Below are positions 34,891 to 47,030 of a stretch of DNA of 64,000 bases, in pieces. Location: NCBI RefSeq assembly GCF_000699445.3, contig NC_067200.1:3202450-3266449 (forward strand), read 5' to 3'. The position numbers were made by a program, and so were the translations under genes. The DNA comes from Schistosoma haematobium. Taxonomy: Eukaryota > Platyhelminthes > Trematoda > Strigeidida > Schistosomatidae. The notes beneath the pieces were generated by a model. That model was given only the letters and a program-made list of their open reading frames with translations. It was not told where the DNA came from and ran no database searches. Numbering within the stretch: position 1 is the stretch's first letter; the number at the start of each line of letters is the position of its first letter.

Positions 34891-35499
34891 GATAATAGTT
34901 CGCTATTTAAGAACAAGTATTTGGTGGTTTTGAGATCAAGCAATTGAATGTAAATGTTTAGTGTTTTCAAATTTAATAAATTAGGTATAAACAAGTTAAG
35001 CAATCAGATTGTCAACATAGATTACGTAAAATGAAGTTACAAATTGAAACTTAATAGCATTGCAAACTTTTGAACTTCCGAACAAACTTTTTCTGCACAC
35101 AAAGGTTAGGTTCATTGATGTGTATACCTATTCATGTTAAAAATAGAATTCTGTAAATAACTTTGAGAACTAAATTTATATCAACACAGTGACTGGTATC
35201 TATGATATGTAGCAAAATAGAACTCATTATTCTGTTCTCTTTGGTCAACCAAGAGGAGTGATGTTCAGAAATGTGATAATCTATTTGCCCAGGTGTACTG
35301 CTAATATGACTGGCTTCACAAGAGCAACTAAATGATGGATTGATACAGAGATAAAACCAGACAGTTTATCCTATGAATTTACTGTTGCCTTACTGAAAAA
35401 CAGATATAATATGACTTCAAGTATTCATTCTACGGCTTTCCTTATACTTCGTATTCTTTCCTCGTTAACTATAGCACTTAACTGTAAGCAATTATGGAT
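34891..35499. other. Unassigned region
   Basis: No frame or repeat recognised before the Sm-alpha-type SINE. Confidence 0.35.
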
Positions 35500-35700
35500 A
35501 GTGGCTAGCAGTGGGATTCAGGACGCGCGTTCCGTCCTATTTGGGACTCGTCAGCTGGATGTACCTGCATGTCAGAGTTGATGTTCACTCTGGGACTCGA
35601 ACCCAGTACCATTCGCTTCAAACACCATCGCGTTATCCACTTAGCTACTGAGTCTTGATAGCCACTTGCTTGCGCAATGGGGTGAATTTCAATGCGTTTA
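35500..35700 (-). repeat. Sm-alpha-type SINE with hammerhead
   Basis: On the - strand: tRNA-like promoter with box A tagctaagtgg (35648-35638) and box B ggttcgagtcc (35603-35593), then the hammerhead at 35564-35511, then actgctagccac. Order and sequence match the schistosome Sm-alpha SINE family, known for carrying an active hammerhead. It is clearly distinct from the 33839-34190 family in body sequence. Confidence 0.85.
35511..35564 (-). ncRNA. Sm-alpha hammerhead ribozyme with a core mutation
   Basis: - strand segments: ACATCCAG, CTGACGA, GTCC, CAAATA, GGAC, GGAA, CGCGCG, TC, CTGAATCC. Stem II GTCC/GGAC and the GUC site are intact. The conserved GAAA reads GGAA, changing A13, a residue required for catalysis, so this copy is probably inactive. 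Confidence 0.8.
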
Positions 35701-36969
35701 ACTTTTATATTTAGAATAAAGGCATCAGTGATTTTACTCCAAGTTTTTATGGACATAAGTTTCATTAGGAACTTTGGTGAGTATCAGTTTCTGCTCAGAT
35801 TATGAATAGGGTTTTGATTTGCTTCGAAGCAAATAATAGCTCTGTATATTAAACATATTGTTATAGAGTGAAGCTTAAAAAACTTGCATATTGACTCGGT
35901 ATGGTCGGTTCACGGCCAGTTTGTTATAAATACCCTTTGACCACTCGATTTTCTATAATAAGCAAATCTGTATCGGGATTCTTTCTATGACTTGGAGTTG
36001 CTAGTCTATCACCTGGGTTTGGGACCAGCGGCAACAATAGAGGAGAAGTCACACACTGGTCAAGGAAAGCGGATAGGTCAGTTTTCAGGTGTGCCCTCTA
36101 AAATTACTTAAAATGATCGTACTATATTCGGTGGTATTTCTTTGGCACTGTAAGATGTTTAATTGGCCAATCGATTTACGGTATGTAAGCCACATAAAGA
36201 GGCGAACCATGATCTCAAAGTAGCATCAGTAATTTCTTAGTTCGTCTATTTTTATGCAAGCTGAGAGGGCGCATGGTTCCTTTTTATCCGTATCATTGTC
36301 ATGTTTCGTAATCCGCTTTCGTACCGAATTCGAAATATGTCGACAGAGCTAATATTCCGTAAAATTAAAACGACTTGTTTGTTTTATACATTGTACCATT
36401 TTGAATACTGTTCAGATCTGGTGGCTAGTTATCACAACGAAGTGGCCGGTGACTATTGGATGAAGTGATTGTTTTGTGTTGCAGTAAGTTATCACTATAA
36501 AGGTGATTTCTTAGATTGTTCTACAGTTTATAACGTTAAGAGTTGAATTCTGATACAATTATATCTAAATTTTATCGGAAGTTACAGCTGTATCTACCTT
36601 TCACTCTCATTATAGTTCCTACTACCTAGTTCCATGCTTATATCATACTTTGAGCCTTTGGGAATTAACTGGACTTTGGAGTTCAATGATAAGTCTTGAT
36701 ACCTATCAATGACGTTGTATACATAAAAATAGTGACAAGGATGCATATTTTTACCGCGAAAGGTTAACTTTACGACATCTGACAGAATATATCTAAATCT
36801 CGGGAACTTTTTATTGTTACTCATGAGAACTAATTTATTATTTCATAAGTACAACAATCTCACTAGTTATCATAGAATTTCACCTCGATTTGATGGGTTT
36901 GCTTTCGAATAAGTGATAACGAGATCTTGAAGAACACATCAGGTTGTTGTGACATCTAGCGTGGCAAAC
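35701..36969. other. Unassigned region
   Basis: No gene, RNA or repeat recognised. A - strand frame at 36824-36594 (76 codons) has no motif. Confidence 0.35.
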
Positions 36970-38470
36970 TAGACAATCAGTCAGCTACAACGCAGGACCA
37001 GGCACATATATGCGTCGGTTCATGTTGCCACACCTCATCAGTACAACAAATCCATAGTCGTTAATTCAATGGTAGTGATATATAAAAAAGAAAGACTTCA
37101 TATAATTATATGATACGGGGAGAAAGAATCACTTCGTAGAAAGGTATAAAATTTTAATCTCATGTTTTAAGGGAGGGCAAAGAGTTTATACACCTACGCC
37201 ATTGTGATAGACTCTGAGCTATGTCACCCAGAGTCTCAAACCATTGGTTACGATAGTCGCGCCGACCCTAACCAAGTAGTCTGTATCTATCAACATGGCT
37301 CAGACCAGAAGTTGGTGACTTCAAGCACTGATGCCACGTTTTGGTTTGGCCACCGCTAACTTTCTTACAACCATCCGCAACACCGGTTAGCACTGCGAGT
37401 AATGGTAATCGGTGTTCAGGCATACGTAACACGTGGTCCAACTATCTCAGTCGATGAAGATCCACAACCTCATCAACTGACTATCATTCCCTAATACCTT
37501 GTATCGAACCTCACTATTACTTACCCGGTGATCCCAACAGATGCGAGCAATATTTCTAAAGGCATCAGTAATCAAACAGTAGTAAATTACGAGTATCTTC
37601 TACTCTTAACGGTCATGTTTCGCAGCGGTAAAGTAGAACAGAACGAACTGCTGTGCAGTACATTCGTACCTTAATTGACAGACGGGTATCTCACCTTTTC
37701 CACAGGTGGTGTAAGTTGGCAAAAGCTAAATGGGCTTTCTGGATCAGTGCAGAGACTTCGTCAGACACCAACGCATTAGGTCTAATCAGACGTCCAAGAT
37801 AAGTGAAGTCGACGCGTTCGACCACTTCACTTCCTATCACTAGTTCAAGTGTTGATGCAGGCCAATCCTAAAGCAAAAATTTGCACTTAGAGGAGAAGAA
37901 ACGTATCTCAAATATTTCTGCATTGTTGCTCAGTGCTACCAAATACTTTGCATCTTATCAGCGTCCTCACCAAACAGGACTATGTCATGCGTATTCTAAG
38001 TCAATAATTGAACCTCCTGGTAAAAGATCAATTCCCGAAAATTCAGTCTATGAGAATGTTATTTCCAGCAGTAGGTCTATGATCAAATCGAGCGAAAATG
38101 GAGACAACGGACAATCTTGCTAGTTGTCAACTGCAGTTGTGAAATCAGATGACTCTTCGCCATAAGCCCTAACTTGACTGGTACTGTCCGGGGAAAGAGT
38201 CCCCACAGGGCTTATGTACTTCTGCGGCACGCCATTCAATAGCAGATACTGCTATAGAACCTTTCGGCCTACAGAGTCATATGCTGCTTCTAAATCAAGG
38301 AATGCCACTATTGTCGGACGCCGATAAACATATCTGTGTTCTAAAACCTGACGAATGGTGAATATGTGGTCAGTGCGGCCACGACCCGAGTACTTTGAGA
38401 AATCTCAAATTCAAAATGACTCAAAGTACAGTGCACTGCTACTCTCCTAGATACATAGTTTTTTGAGAAT
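36970..38470 (-). mobile_element. RTE-like LINE, partial RT and 3' UTR, decayed
   Basis: On the - strand, 38470-38200 holds RT palm sequence. It includes FLDLEAAYDS, the motif with the first catalytic Asp, followed by VGRKVL-QYLL and a -GVPQKYISP-like stretch. The C-terminal part follows to 37300 (HLRHLWK-type and GWK-VSGGQ segments), then the 3' UTR ending near 36970 with the family tail (gacgcatatatgtgcctggt). Many stops and small deletions. The FADD region is missing. Confidence 0.72.
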
Positions 38471-38646
38471 AGAAAATCTAACATGCAGGGAACAATCGGC
38501 CTTTAATACTCAGCTATCAGCTGTACCACATATAGAGTTAAAAGGAAGTATTTGCAGCTAACTTGTATTAAGTACCATTACTCTTCATGCGGTGTAACCA
38601 ACAAGTAGTGTTAACGTTCAACATGAAGTTATATTAGATCATAATG

Positions 38647-38649
<3 letters not shown>

Positions 38650-38697
<48 letters not shown>
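38650..38697. repeat. TA dinucleotide run
   Basis: About 24 TA units, the longest simple repeat in the window. No nearby feature explains it. Confidence 0.9.
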
Positions 38698-38699
<2 letters not shown>

Positions 38700-38701
<2 letters not shown>

Positions 38702-41630
38702 GCGTGGTTGAGTTACACGACAACACGCAACACTGGTTTAAGCAGGGTTGCCTTAAAATACAGTATGATCCACTAAGTATTTCTAACGTTACATTTCATG
38801 GAACTTGTTAGTTTCCGTTTACTTGTGGTCATGATTAGTATACCAGACGAGAACGTCATTGTAGAAATAAGTTTATAGCGGTAAAATCTTTATAGACTAA
38901 ATGGTGATAAGGCTTAGATTCGCTGACACTAGATCTTGACACTTCTACTATGGATGGTGTATTTCTGTGCTACCTCTGAATTCGGTGACGACAAAGACAG
39001 CCACATCCTTAAAAATATTATTAACCAGAGAGCGACATTTCGTACAAAGCTACCAAAGTGGAAAACTGAATACATGAACATGTGGCAACAGTTCATCCAG
39101 CATATTTATTCGAAAAATGTTGCATAAACTAAGTGACCCTTACCTCCAAGATAAACACATTTTTGGGATTTAGCAACCTAAACAGAAAACAACTAACTAG
39201 CCATAGGTCCTACTGACGACTACTAACATAATTTGAAGTGGAGGAGTAACTTATTGGTTTCAGCGATACTCTTATCTAACAGGTTTATTAACTGCCCGTT
39301 TGGTCAGCCGTATTATCACTATGTAGCTCAAAGCTGAGTACATGTACCCATATGTGATAAACAAGTGACACTAATTAGTAGCGCAGGTAAACTTCGAATA
39401 CGTTAACGATCAAAAACCACACTTTTTCAAAGTACGATTCCATCCACTTGACACCCCAAAAATTCGTGTGGTTTATTTTGTGTTAACCAGAAATCTGAAA
39501 TCAATACGTTCACCGTAACAAATCTAGAATCATAAATCTCTGACATGCAGTTCGAAACTGATTGCATATTAAACTGGCATACATTTATAGATCATGTAAA
39601 ATCAACTAGTTCGAGTATAGCTAAAGATCTGACAGTAATGTATCAGTAGACGTTTTTTAATACAATGCTTGTCAGAGACCTCAAAAGTTTACCTGAACTG
39701 ATCAGTGTGACTACAAAACAAAAATATACAAATTCGAAAACATATCTATTAGACAATAAGTCACTAGAAAACGCTGAATGAAAGACAAATGAAGCTACAA
39801 ATCATAGTCTCGGAATTTGTCAAAAACAGGATGTCGAAAATGCTCACGACAGCGTTCGTATATTACTTTGAACGCCGAAGTTTGAATAACTTCCTCATTT
39901 AAAAGTTCAGTTTGGAACTGTCTTAGCTACAAAATGTTAACAATAATATGAAAAAATACCAAGAGTTGTCTCTTTTGAATGTCACGCGTAACTTCCATGT
40001 TGCATTCATTATTACTGAGCTCCGAGGAACGTTGCAATGCGACAAGTTTCTCTGTGGATAGTTTGATGCAATCTCTGATCGCCTTAGTTCTTTTCTCATG
40101 ACTCATAAGCATCTTTCATATTTACGAAAGTCACTGTTGCGCTTACTTTATTAACAAATGTATTACACTTGCTGGCATAGTCTACTTTGCTGACGAACGA
40201 CGCTGTAGGCAGTTCTGAATTGAGTTCATATCGCACATGGTCATCAGATTTTCTCCACAGATTGAGGAGCCTCTAGTTAATTATCGTGAGTTCCATGTCA
40301 TTAAAGACAGTTTGGAATATCATAGGCTAGCTTACTGCTGACTGTAGGAAGTCATCACATGGTAGAGCATCCGAACTCATTTCCCCGCTTTATCCTAATG
40401 TGTTTGTAAATCGGACAAGGTCAACGCAAGTAGGCAATTTGCAATAGGCAAAAGCGAAACTACGTGTTTATTAGAATCTGAGTTTGGTGAGCAGGAAATC
40501 TTTCCTAGTTTTGGGACGGTTTACATTTTCGCTCCATTATTTTAGTGCATAACATGTGAAAACATTATATACAAGTCGTGCCTAAAGAACGGGAATTTTA
40601 GATTTGACGTAATTTGCTTCTGCTGTGTCGTTACGCAACAACAGTGCCATGTTTTTATTCTAATTAGTCTGCCTTGAAGTTAACAATCGATTAATTACTT
40701 TTTTTCTTTTTATCCCTGTTAATATCTAACTGTAGTTTTGCCTCAGTTTACAGTCCGATTTTTACAGTTTTTTGACGTGAAATTTAGCTTTAGTATGTCG
40801 CAACTTCTTATACCACCCATTTTCATCCGTTTTATCCGTTTTCGGCATTTTGTTTTTTACTGTCTTTAACTTTTGCTAAAATTTATTTAACAATTTATAT
40901 TTCACCATGGTCATATGAGAAACCCTGAATACGGGAATTCCTTAAAATAATAGACAAACAAAGACGCTAGGTGAATTAAAGAAGAAGGTTTTCGACAACA
41001 TTATCGATGGAATATGCATCGGCATCAGTAAGAATATTCTGAAACTCAGCATCTCCATGACATCGACTGTGTTCGACTCTCTCAACAAACTATTATCTCC
41101 CAGCACAGGCTAGCTAGATATAATTGTAGTTCCCTAAATTTCTGCTGTATGAGACTGGACTCTGGTCAACGGGGTTAAAACTGACCAAGTGTCATCGTCA
41201 AAAGTGCTGAAAATCTTAGATGCTGTAGTGAAATCAGTTACTGATTCAACTGTGCAATCTCGGAAGTTTGTCCAACCAATCAGCAAAGAGCATGGGAATA
41301 CGAAACGCATTCCAGCTGCCAAATGAAAGGATCTCAACCTCAACGTAACCAAAGACATGGGAAATGATCGAAGTTCGTAGTGATTTTCTAATAATTATGA
41401 ATCTTAAATACAGCTCTGATCAAATTCATAATCTGAAAATAAAATGACAAGGTGCACTGGATAGAGTCGAACAGGAAGCTTGGGCTTCTCAAAATCCAGT
41501 CACTGACAAGAACAGAGCTTTCCCGCCGGAAAGATTGCAAGTACCAAAATCATTCAGGACTCCTACATGTAACATTCACCTACCCTGTGGACTTTGGCCA
41601 TACCAATTAGCAGTCTAAAAGCCGTTTCAA
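38700..41630. other. Long unassigned region
   Basis: Only short frames: 38936-39127 on +, 40112-39927 and 41358-41134 on -. None shows a motif I know or fits with splice sites into a gene. The stretch 40980-41630 may be old LINE sequence, given the decayed RT beside it, but I cannot demonstrate this. Confidence 0.35.
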
Positions 41631-41639
41631 TAAATATTC

Positions 41640-42190
41640 AATAATACTCACCGTTCAACGCCTTAACGAATTTTTGCCAACTTTCTTGACTGATTTGGAG
41701 AAGCCTTTAGGTCTGTATGTGCATGATGTTTGAGTTTCACTCATCCATCGAGGTAGGTGGGTTTGTATTGCATGGTCTACTTGAAAAATACATGTGTTGC
41801 TAGTTGGAAACCAATATGTCACTGAGTACGTGGTTACGAGGGGATCAGTTTGTAACTCTTTCCATGATCACTACAACTGAGTAGAATGAGGAAATTGATC
41901 CGCAGTCGGAAGGTCGCTGCTTGTTGTCATCTTTATATACAGGTTTGTCTACTTCATTTTTCCAGCTAGAAGGCAGTGCCTCCTACTCAAATAATACTGA
42001 AAAAAGCTAGCTATGCCTTTTTTAGAACAACAGTTTAAATTCCACTGAACCGTGAAGATTTGCGTGGTCCCGAGCCTCTGTAATTCTCTATGCTCATAAA
42101 GGTTTCAAACTCCATGATGACTGGATCAAGATGTAAAAATATAGGGCAGAATCTTTTGAACTGCAGCGTTCATTTCAAAATTGTGTTGTT
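41640..42190 (-). mobile_element. CR1-like LINE fragment, heavily decayed
   Basis: On the - strand one frame near 41990-41870 reads LPSSWKNEVDKPVYKDD and SFYSVVVIMERV. This fits the RT region LP-WK-A-I-PVYK and its ME-I partner. A weaker trace of the GP-KSSR segment lies before it. No intact frame. Confidence 0.5.
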
Positions 42191-42655
42191 TGTATTGCGT
42201 ATTGCCTCCAGTGAAACTTTAAATATTCGTCATTTGACACAGGTAATTTCAAAATAAAATTGTAGAACAAGGTGTTATATCTTAAATTCTTATTAAATTT
42301 TATTGCTGAACTATGGCTGATGGATAACTCTTAACTCTCATCCATATAACGAGGAAACAAAAAATGTAATCTCGAATTAGCCAAATTTAGACATTACTAG
42401 CACATTTTTAATAAGGAGAGTTCCTAATATTTTAGTTTCTCAGAGCAGAAAACGCTATTCAACAGACTTAGGGATTCAATGTCCAAAGTCAAAACTAAAG
42501 ACAAAGCAAATTTTAAGTTTGTAAAAAGACAAGTAAATAATTTAGGCGGAAGACACTCACAGTAGTAGTTCATGGTCAGCCAAATACGTCAAACGTCTAT
42601 TGTAATATAGAGTCGATTTCTAACCCCAAGAATTATAAATATGAATTACTTGATA

Positions 42656-44045
42656 ATGTGCAAACGAACAAGTACCAACAGACTGGAAAGGAGGACTTCT
42701 GATCAAAATACCGAAAAAAGGCAATCTCAGCAACTGTGATAACTACAGGGGCATCACTCTTCTCTCAATACCGGGAAAAGTCTTCAACAGGGTATTGTTA
42801 AACAGGATGAAGGACTGCGTAGACGCCCAACTTCGAGACCAACAGGCAGGATTCCGTAAGGATAGATCGTGTACAGACCAAATCGCAACTCTACGGATCA
42901 TTGTGGAACAATCAATTGAATGGAATTCATCACTCTACATCAACTTCATTGACTACGAAAGGGCATTTGATAGCGTGGACAGAACAACACTATGGAAACT
43001 TCTTCGACACTACGGCGTGCCTCAGAAGATAGTCAATATCATACAGAGTTCATATGATGGATTACACTGTAAAATCGTGCATGAAGGACAGCTCACATAC
43101 TCGTTCGAAGTAAAGACTGGTGTCAGCCAAGGCTGCTTACTCTCACCCTTTCTCTTTCTCCTGGTGATCGACTGGATCATGAAGACGTCAACGTCTGAAG
43201 GGAAGCGCGGGATACAATGGACATCTAAGATGCAGTTGGATGATCTAGACTTCGCAGATGATCTGGCTCTTCTATCCCAAACGCAACAACAGATGCAGGA
43301 GAAGACGACCAGTGTAGCAGCAGCTTCAGCAGTAGTAGGTCTCAATATACACAAAGGGAAAAGCAGGATTCTCCGATACAACACAGCATGCACCAATCCA
43401 GTCACAGTTGACGGAGAAGATTTGGAAGATGTAAAAACCTTTACGTATTTGGGCAGCATCATTGATGAAAAGGGTGGATCTGATGCAAATGTGAAAGCAC
43501 GGATCGGCAAAGCAAGAACAGCATATTTACAACTGAAGAACATCCGGAACTCAAAGCAACTGTCAACCAACACCAAGATCAGAATTTTCAATACAAATGT
43601 CAAGACAGTTCTACTGTATGGGGCAGAAACCTGGGGAACTACGAGAGCCATCATCCAGAAAATACAGGTGTTTATTAACAATTTTCTACGCAAAATACTT
43701 CAGATCCATTGGCCGGACACTATTAGCAACAACGTACTGTGGAAGAGAACAAACCAGATCCCAGTGGAGGAAGAAATCATGAGGACGCGCTGGAAGTGGA
43801 TAGGACACGCATTGAGGAAAGCACCCAACTGCGTCACAAGACAAGCCCTCACATGGAATCCTCAAGGCGAAAGGAAAAGCGGAAGACCAAGGAACACATT
43901 ATGCCGAGAAATGGAGACAGACATGAGAAGAATGAAGAAGAATTGGATAGAACTGGAAAGGAATGCCCAGAATAGAGTGGGTCGGAGAATTCTGGTCGGC
44001 GGCCTATGCTCCATTAGGAGTAACAGGCGTAAGTAAAAGTAAGTA
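42656..44045 (+). mobile_element. RTE-like LINE, 5'-truncated, with clean RT ORF
   Basis: Open from just after a TAA near 42653 to the stop at 44036, about 460 codons without interruption. RT motifs: [63 protein letters not shown] (catalytic Asp), [24 protein letters not shown] (catalytic Asp pair), and the C-terminal [10 protein letters not shown]. The endonuclease is missing, and the element ends with taagtaaaagtaagtaag. The integrity of the frame suggests a young insertion. It differs from the RTE-like family of 24.7-27.2 kb; both resemble schistosome SR2/SR3 types, but I do not assign a name. Confidence 0.85.
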
Positions 44046-44329
44046 AGTATGTCCTCATATACCAACTAAAAGTCAAACCGCAAGTGAGAAATTATAAACG
44101 ACCTATAATTTTGGAGGAAATCAACCAAAAACCTAAGCAAGGTTATAGCTTAAGTGTTTTTGCTCGAGTCAGAAGGATTTATTTGCATAATAAAACGGTT
44201 CGGTAATTAAATTTGCATCGAGTGCATCTAGTCCATTCACTGGAACTCTCTTCTTTGCAAGGTGGTAGAGAAAGGTGACACACTCACAGAAGGCATTGTC
44301 ACTATCATCAAAATCTTTACTGAGTTGTG

Positions 44330-44480
44330 GAGTTTTAGAGGGCCCACTTATGGAGATAGACATGAGAAAAATGAACAAGAATTGGATGGAACTAGAAAAG
44401 AAGGCCCAGGCAGAGTGGGTTGGAGAATGCTGGTCAGCGGCCTATGCTCCATTGAGAGTAACAGGCGTAAGTAAAGTAAA
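44330..44480 (+). mobile_element. Second 3' fragment of the same RTE-like family
   Basis: Repeats the last 40 or so codons of the element just upstream: [18 protein letters not shown] in a shifted frame and GWRMLVSGLCSIESNRRK. About 150 bases, 5' truncated. Confidence 0.75.
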
Positions 44481-44944
44481 AAATAAAGTGAAAACGAACA
44501 ATAGGGTAAGGCTAGGTTTGTCAAAAACTAGGGACGCTCTTCTACCAGCCTACGACTAAGTAGTTTGGCAGCTTTATAGACAACGGCTGAGAAGTCTGTG
44601 CTGACGTTCTTCAATTATGTCATAAATATTTCAAGGCATATATCTCTCAAAAGACAAACTGAGTATACTCAGTTTATAATCGTCATTACAGAAAGATAGT
44701 GTTAACAATCTGGATGTTACGCTGTAAATAGACAGTAGACAAATCCGTTCAATTTAAGCGTAGACAATCCACGCCCAAAGAAGTGATATAGTAGTCAACA
44801 CATTTAGAATTAACCTTAAAAATGTCAATGAGTCGTCAAGCTGAACGCTCGAGTCGTGTCCCTAATAAAAATCAAAGTCTCAAGTGAAATATCTGGTCGG
44901 CAGCCAAGACTCGAACTAAATTTACAATAAAAGTATCAATAATA

Positions 44945-45545
44945 ATTCACGACGGCTCTAAACAACAGGTTTCATGCTTTACATCAGGCACTCAAAGAAG
45001 AAACGACGAGGGAAGACAACTGGAAAAGAATCAAACAAGCACTAACTTCAACAGGTCACAATAGGCCTGGCCGCAGTAAGCATCGTCATAAGAAGTTCAT
45101 CTCTATGGAAACCCTGAACAACATTCAAGAAAGAAGAAACAAGAAGACAGCAATTAAAAACAGTCGAACAAGAACAGAGGAAGTCAAGGCACAGGCTAAA
45201 TACACAGGAGCAAACAAGCAAGTGGAGAGCAGCATTAGTGTTGATAAGCAGCAGTACGTAGAAGGCCTAACATCGACAGCGAAAACTGTAACAAAAGGGA
45301 ATATGAAACAACTATATGACACGACGAAGAAACATACTTGCTTGCTTACGCCTGTTGCTCCTCGGGGAGGAGCAACCACCAACCGATATAAAAGTCGACA
45401 TTTTCAGGAAACGGAAGCAGACATGAAAAAGATTAATAGCAACCGAAAACAACTGGGTAGGATTGTCTAGAACAGGGTTGGTTGGAGAATGCTGGTGAAC
45501 GTTCCATGGTCTTCCACCAGGAGTAACAATAGTAAGCAACTCACG
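44945..45545 (+). mobile_element. Linker and 3' fragments of the same RTE-like family, rearranged
   Basis: 45000-45340 encodes a charged region (EETTREDNWKRIKQALTS, KKFISMETLNNIQERRNKK, EGLTSTAKTV) that by content would lie between the endonuclease and RT of this LINE. Next comes an inverted 3'-end piece (about 45343-45385, containing cttacgcctgttgctcctcg). Then comes another + strand 3' end (45395-45540). The order is scrambled, so this is not a simple truncation. Confidence 0.6.
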
Positions 45546-45551
45546 TGAGTA

Positions 45552-45952
45552 TGTAGGATTATGGTCTACTTTGCTATTAGTACTGTCCATACAATAATAG
45601 ACCTAATCCTAAAATTGCAGATTTGTCATGATGTAACTGCCTAATCTATAAGACCTTACGTGGAAGTCACATAATTGTCTACACTGACTCATCGTACCGT
45701 AACAATTGTCAAAATAGGATGGAGAACACATTCATGCTGGATACAGAACAGTGCACTTAATATGAGTAAAAACAAGTTATACAGGATGAACACGTCTACA
45801 AGGATGATCCTTGACACTGATTGCATTCACTTGAATGTTCCTGCGTTCTTTATTGTTAGCCTTCTCTTATTGTCAGTTGTTGAATATAAATCTTTTCAGT
45901 AATTATATGCTCGACTTTAAAGGTCGTGTGTTTACGGTTCAATACCATTACA
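45552..45952 (-). mobile_element. Third copy of the 415-bp LTR family, diverged
   Basis: In its own orientation starts TGTAATGGTATTGAACC and ends ATAATCCTACA. The end nearest 45552 (45570-45690) aligns closely with 7020-7140. About 401 bp. The flanking 4-mers (agta and aacg) do not match, so the target duplication is lost or this is a rearranged copy. Confidence 0.65.
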
Positions 45953-46609
45953 AACGTAACCTGTCCGTTTCACGCCTTGTTGGAATATACTGTCTCTACT
46001 AGTTCCATGTTACGAGTAAACAAGACAGCTAAAGCTTCTATATTGTGAGTTAGATATCCAGTTAGTATGTCACAGTGCTATGAAGTTAACTAATGGTATA
46101 AGTAATAAAATTCTGGTCACATGGTGTGTAGTTTAGAGATGGTAAGGCTGTATAACTTATCAAAGTATGTGAAAGAAGAGTTTAGTGTCGTAAAATTTAT
46201 GGGTAAGTCAATAATAAAAAACAAAGCGTTCGACTGGTAATAAAAAGATTTTTAAACTGGTAGAACATGAACTAAAGGAAACTCGTAATAATTTAGGATA
46301 AAATGAGCCTCTTACGATCAGCTGTGGTTGAGCCGCACCTGTAGGGTGGGTTGACTGTCAACTTGAAGCAGGAACTAAAAAGAAACATATGACTTCATGG
46401 AAAAGGTTACGCGGCCCTAAACATTTGAGAGATTCAGAATCTGAATGTGATGAGTAGGAGCATAAGGCCATGACCAATAGTGAATAAATAGACAAGGGAA
46501 ATCATGCGTTTTATCATTTGGTTATAGATTTATGAATGCAAATGGGAGTCCGATGTATTTATAATCCATATATGTATTAGGTGGTACATAAGAAGGTGCT
46601 TCAGGAGTG
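45953..46609. other. Unassigned region
   Basis: No frame or repeat recognised. Confidence 0.3.
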
Positions 46610-47030
46610 AGAGTTCTGGTTATAGTTTATGAGGCTAATCAAAGTCTGAAAACAGAGTTAATGGTATTTTGAACTTGGTGAGAGTATCTGCTGCGGATGG
46701 GCACTTGCAACCTGTCCCACGATAAACTATATCGAAATGTAAGAAACTAACAACACATTGGTTTTTGGTGTTTAACGGCTAATGGTATATATGAGTTGTT
46801 TCTTGGTCCGTAGGTAAGGTCACGTAATATGGTTGGGCGAGAGGTTAGAAACGACAGACCGTAAATGATATTTTAAGAAAATATTAGACAGTTTCATTAA
46901 CGATGGCGCCATAAAGGTTTCAAGTAGAGGTGTCTACATCTGTCTGTGTGGTTAAGAGTGAAGTTACATCCTAGCAGTCGATGTGTGAAGCGTCTTTGGA
47001 TGTCTTCTACTCCTGTCTGTGGTATTCATG
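46610..47030 (-). mobile_element. LINE fragment, C-terminal RT region, decayed
   Basis: On the - strand the segment near 47010-46900 reads EDIQRRFTHRLLGCNFTLNHTD, the VQRRFTRRL-type motif found after the RT in CR1/jockey-like LINEs. Broken frames follow down to about 46610. Confidence 0.45.

Noticed and set aside
35581..35660. Functional tRNA gene
   Set aside because: Box A and box B are good, but the sequence does not give a complete cloverleaf and continues into an Sm-alpha hammerhead, so it is a SINE promoter.
38650..38697. TA run as an origin or CRISPR-like signal
   Set aside because: Simple dinucleotide microsatellite with no spacers or associated genes; the window is eukaryotic.
38936..39127. 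Possible isolated exon (63 codons)
   Set aside because: No recognised domain, no splice-site pair joining it to another frame, and no neighbouring coding signal.
43022..43693. 223-codon ORF on the - strand
   Set aside because: It is antisense to the clean RTE-like RT frame and has no motifs of its own; a shadow of that coding sequence.
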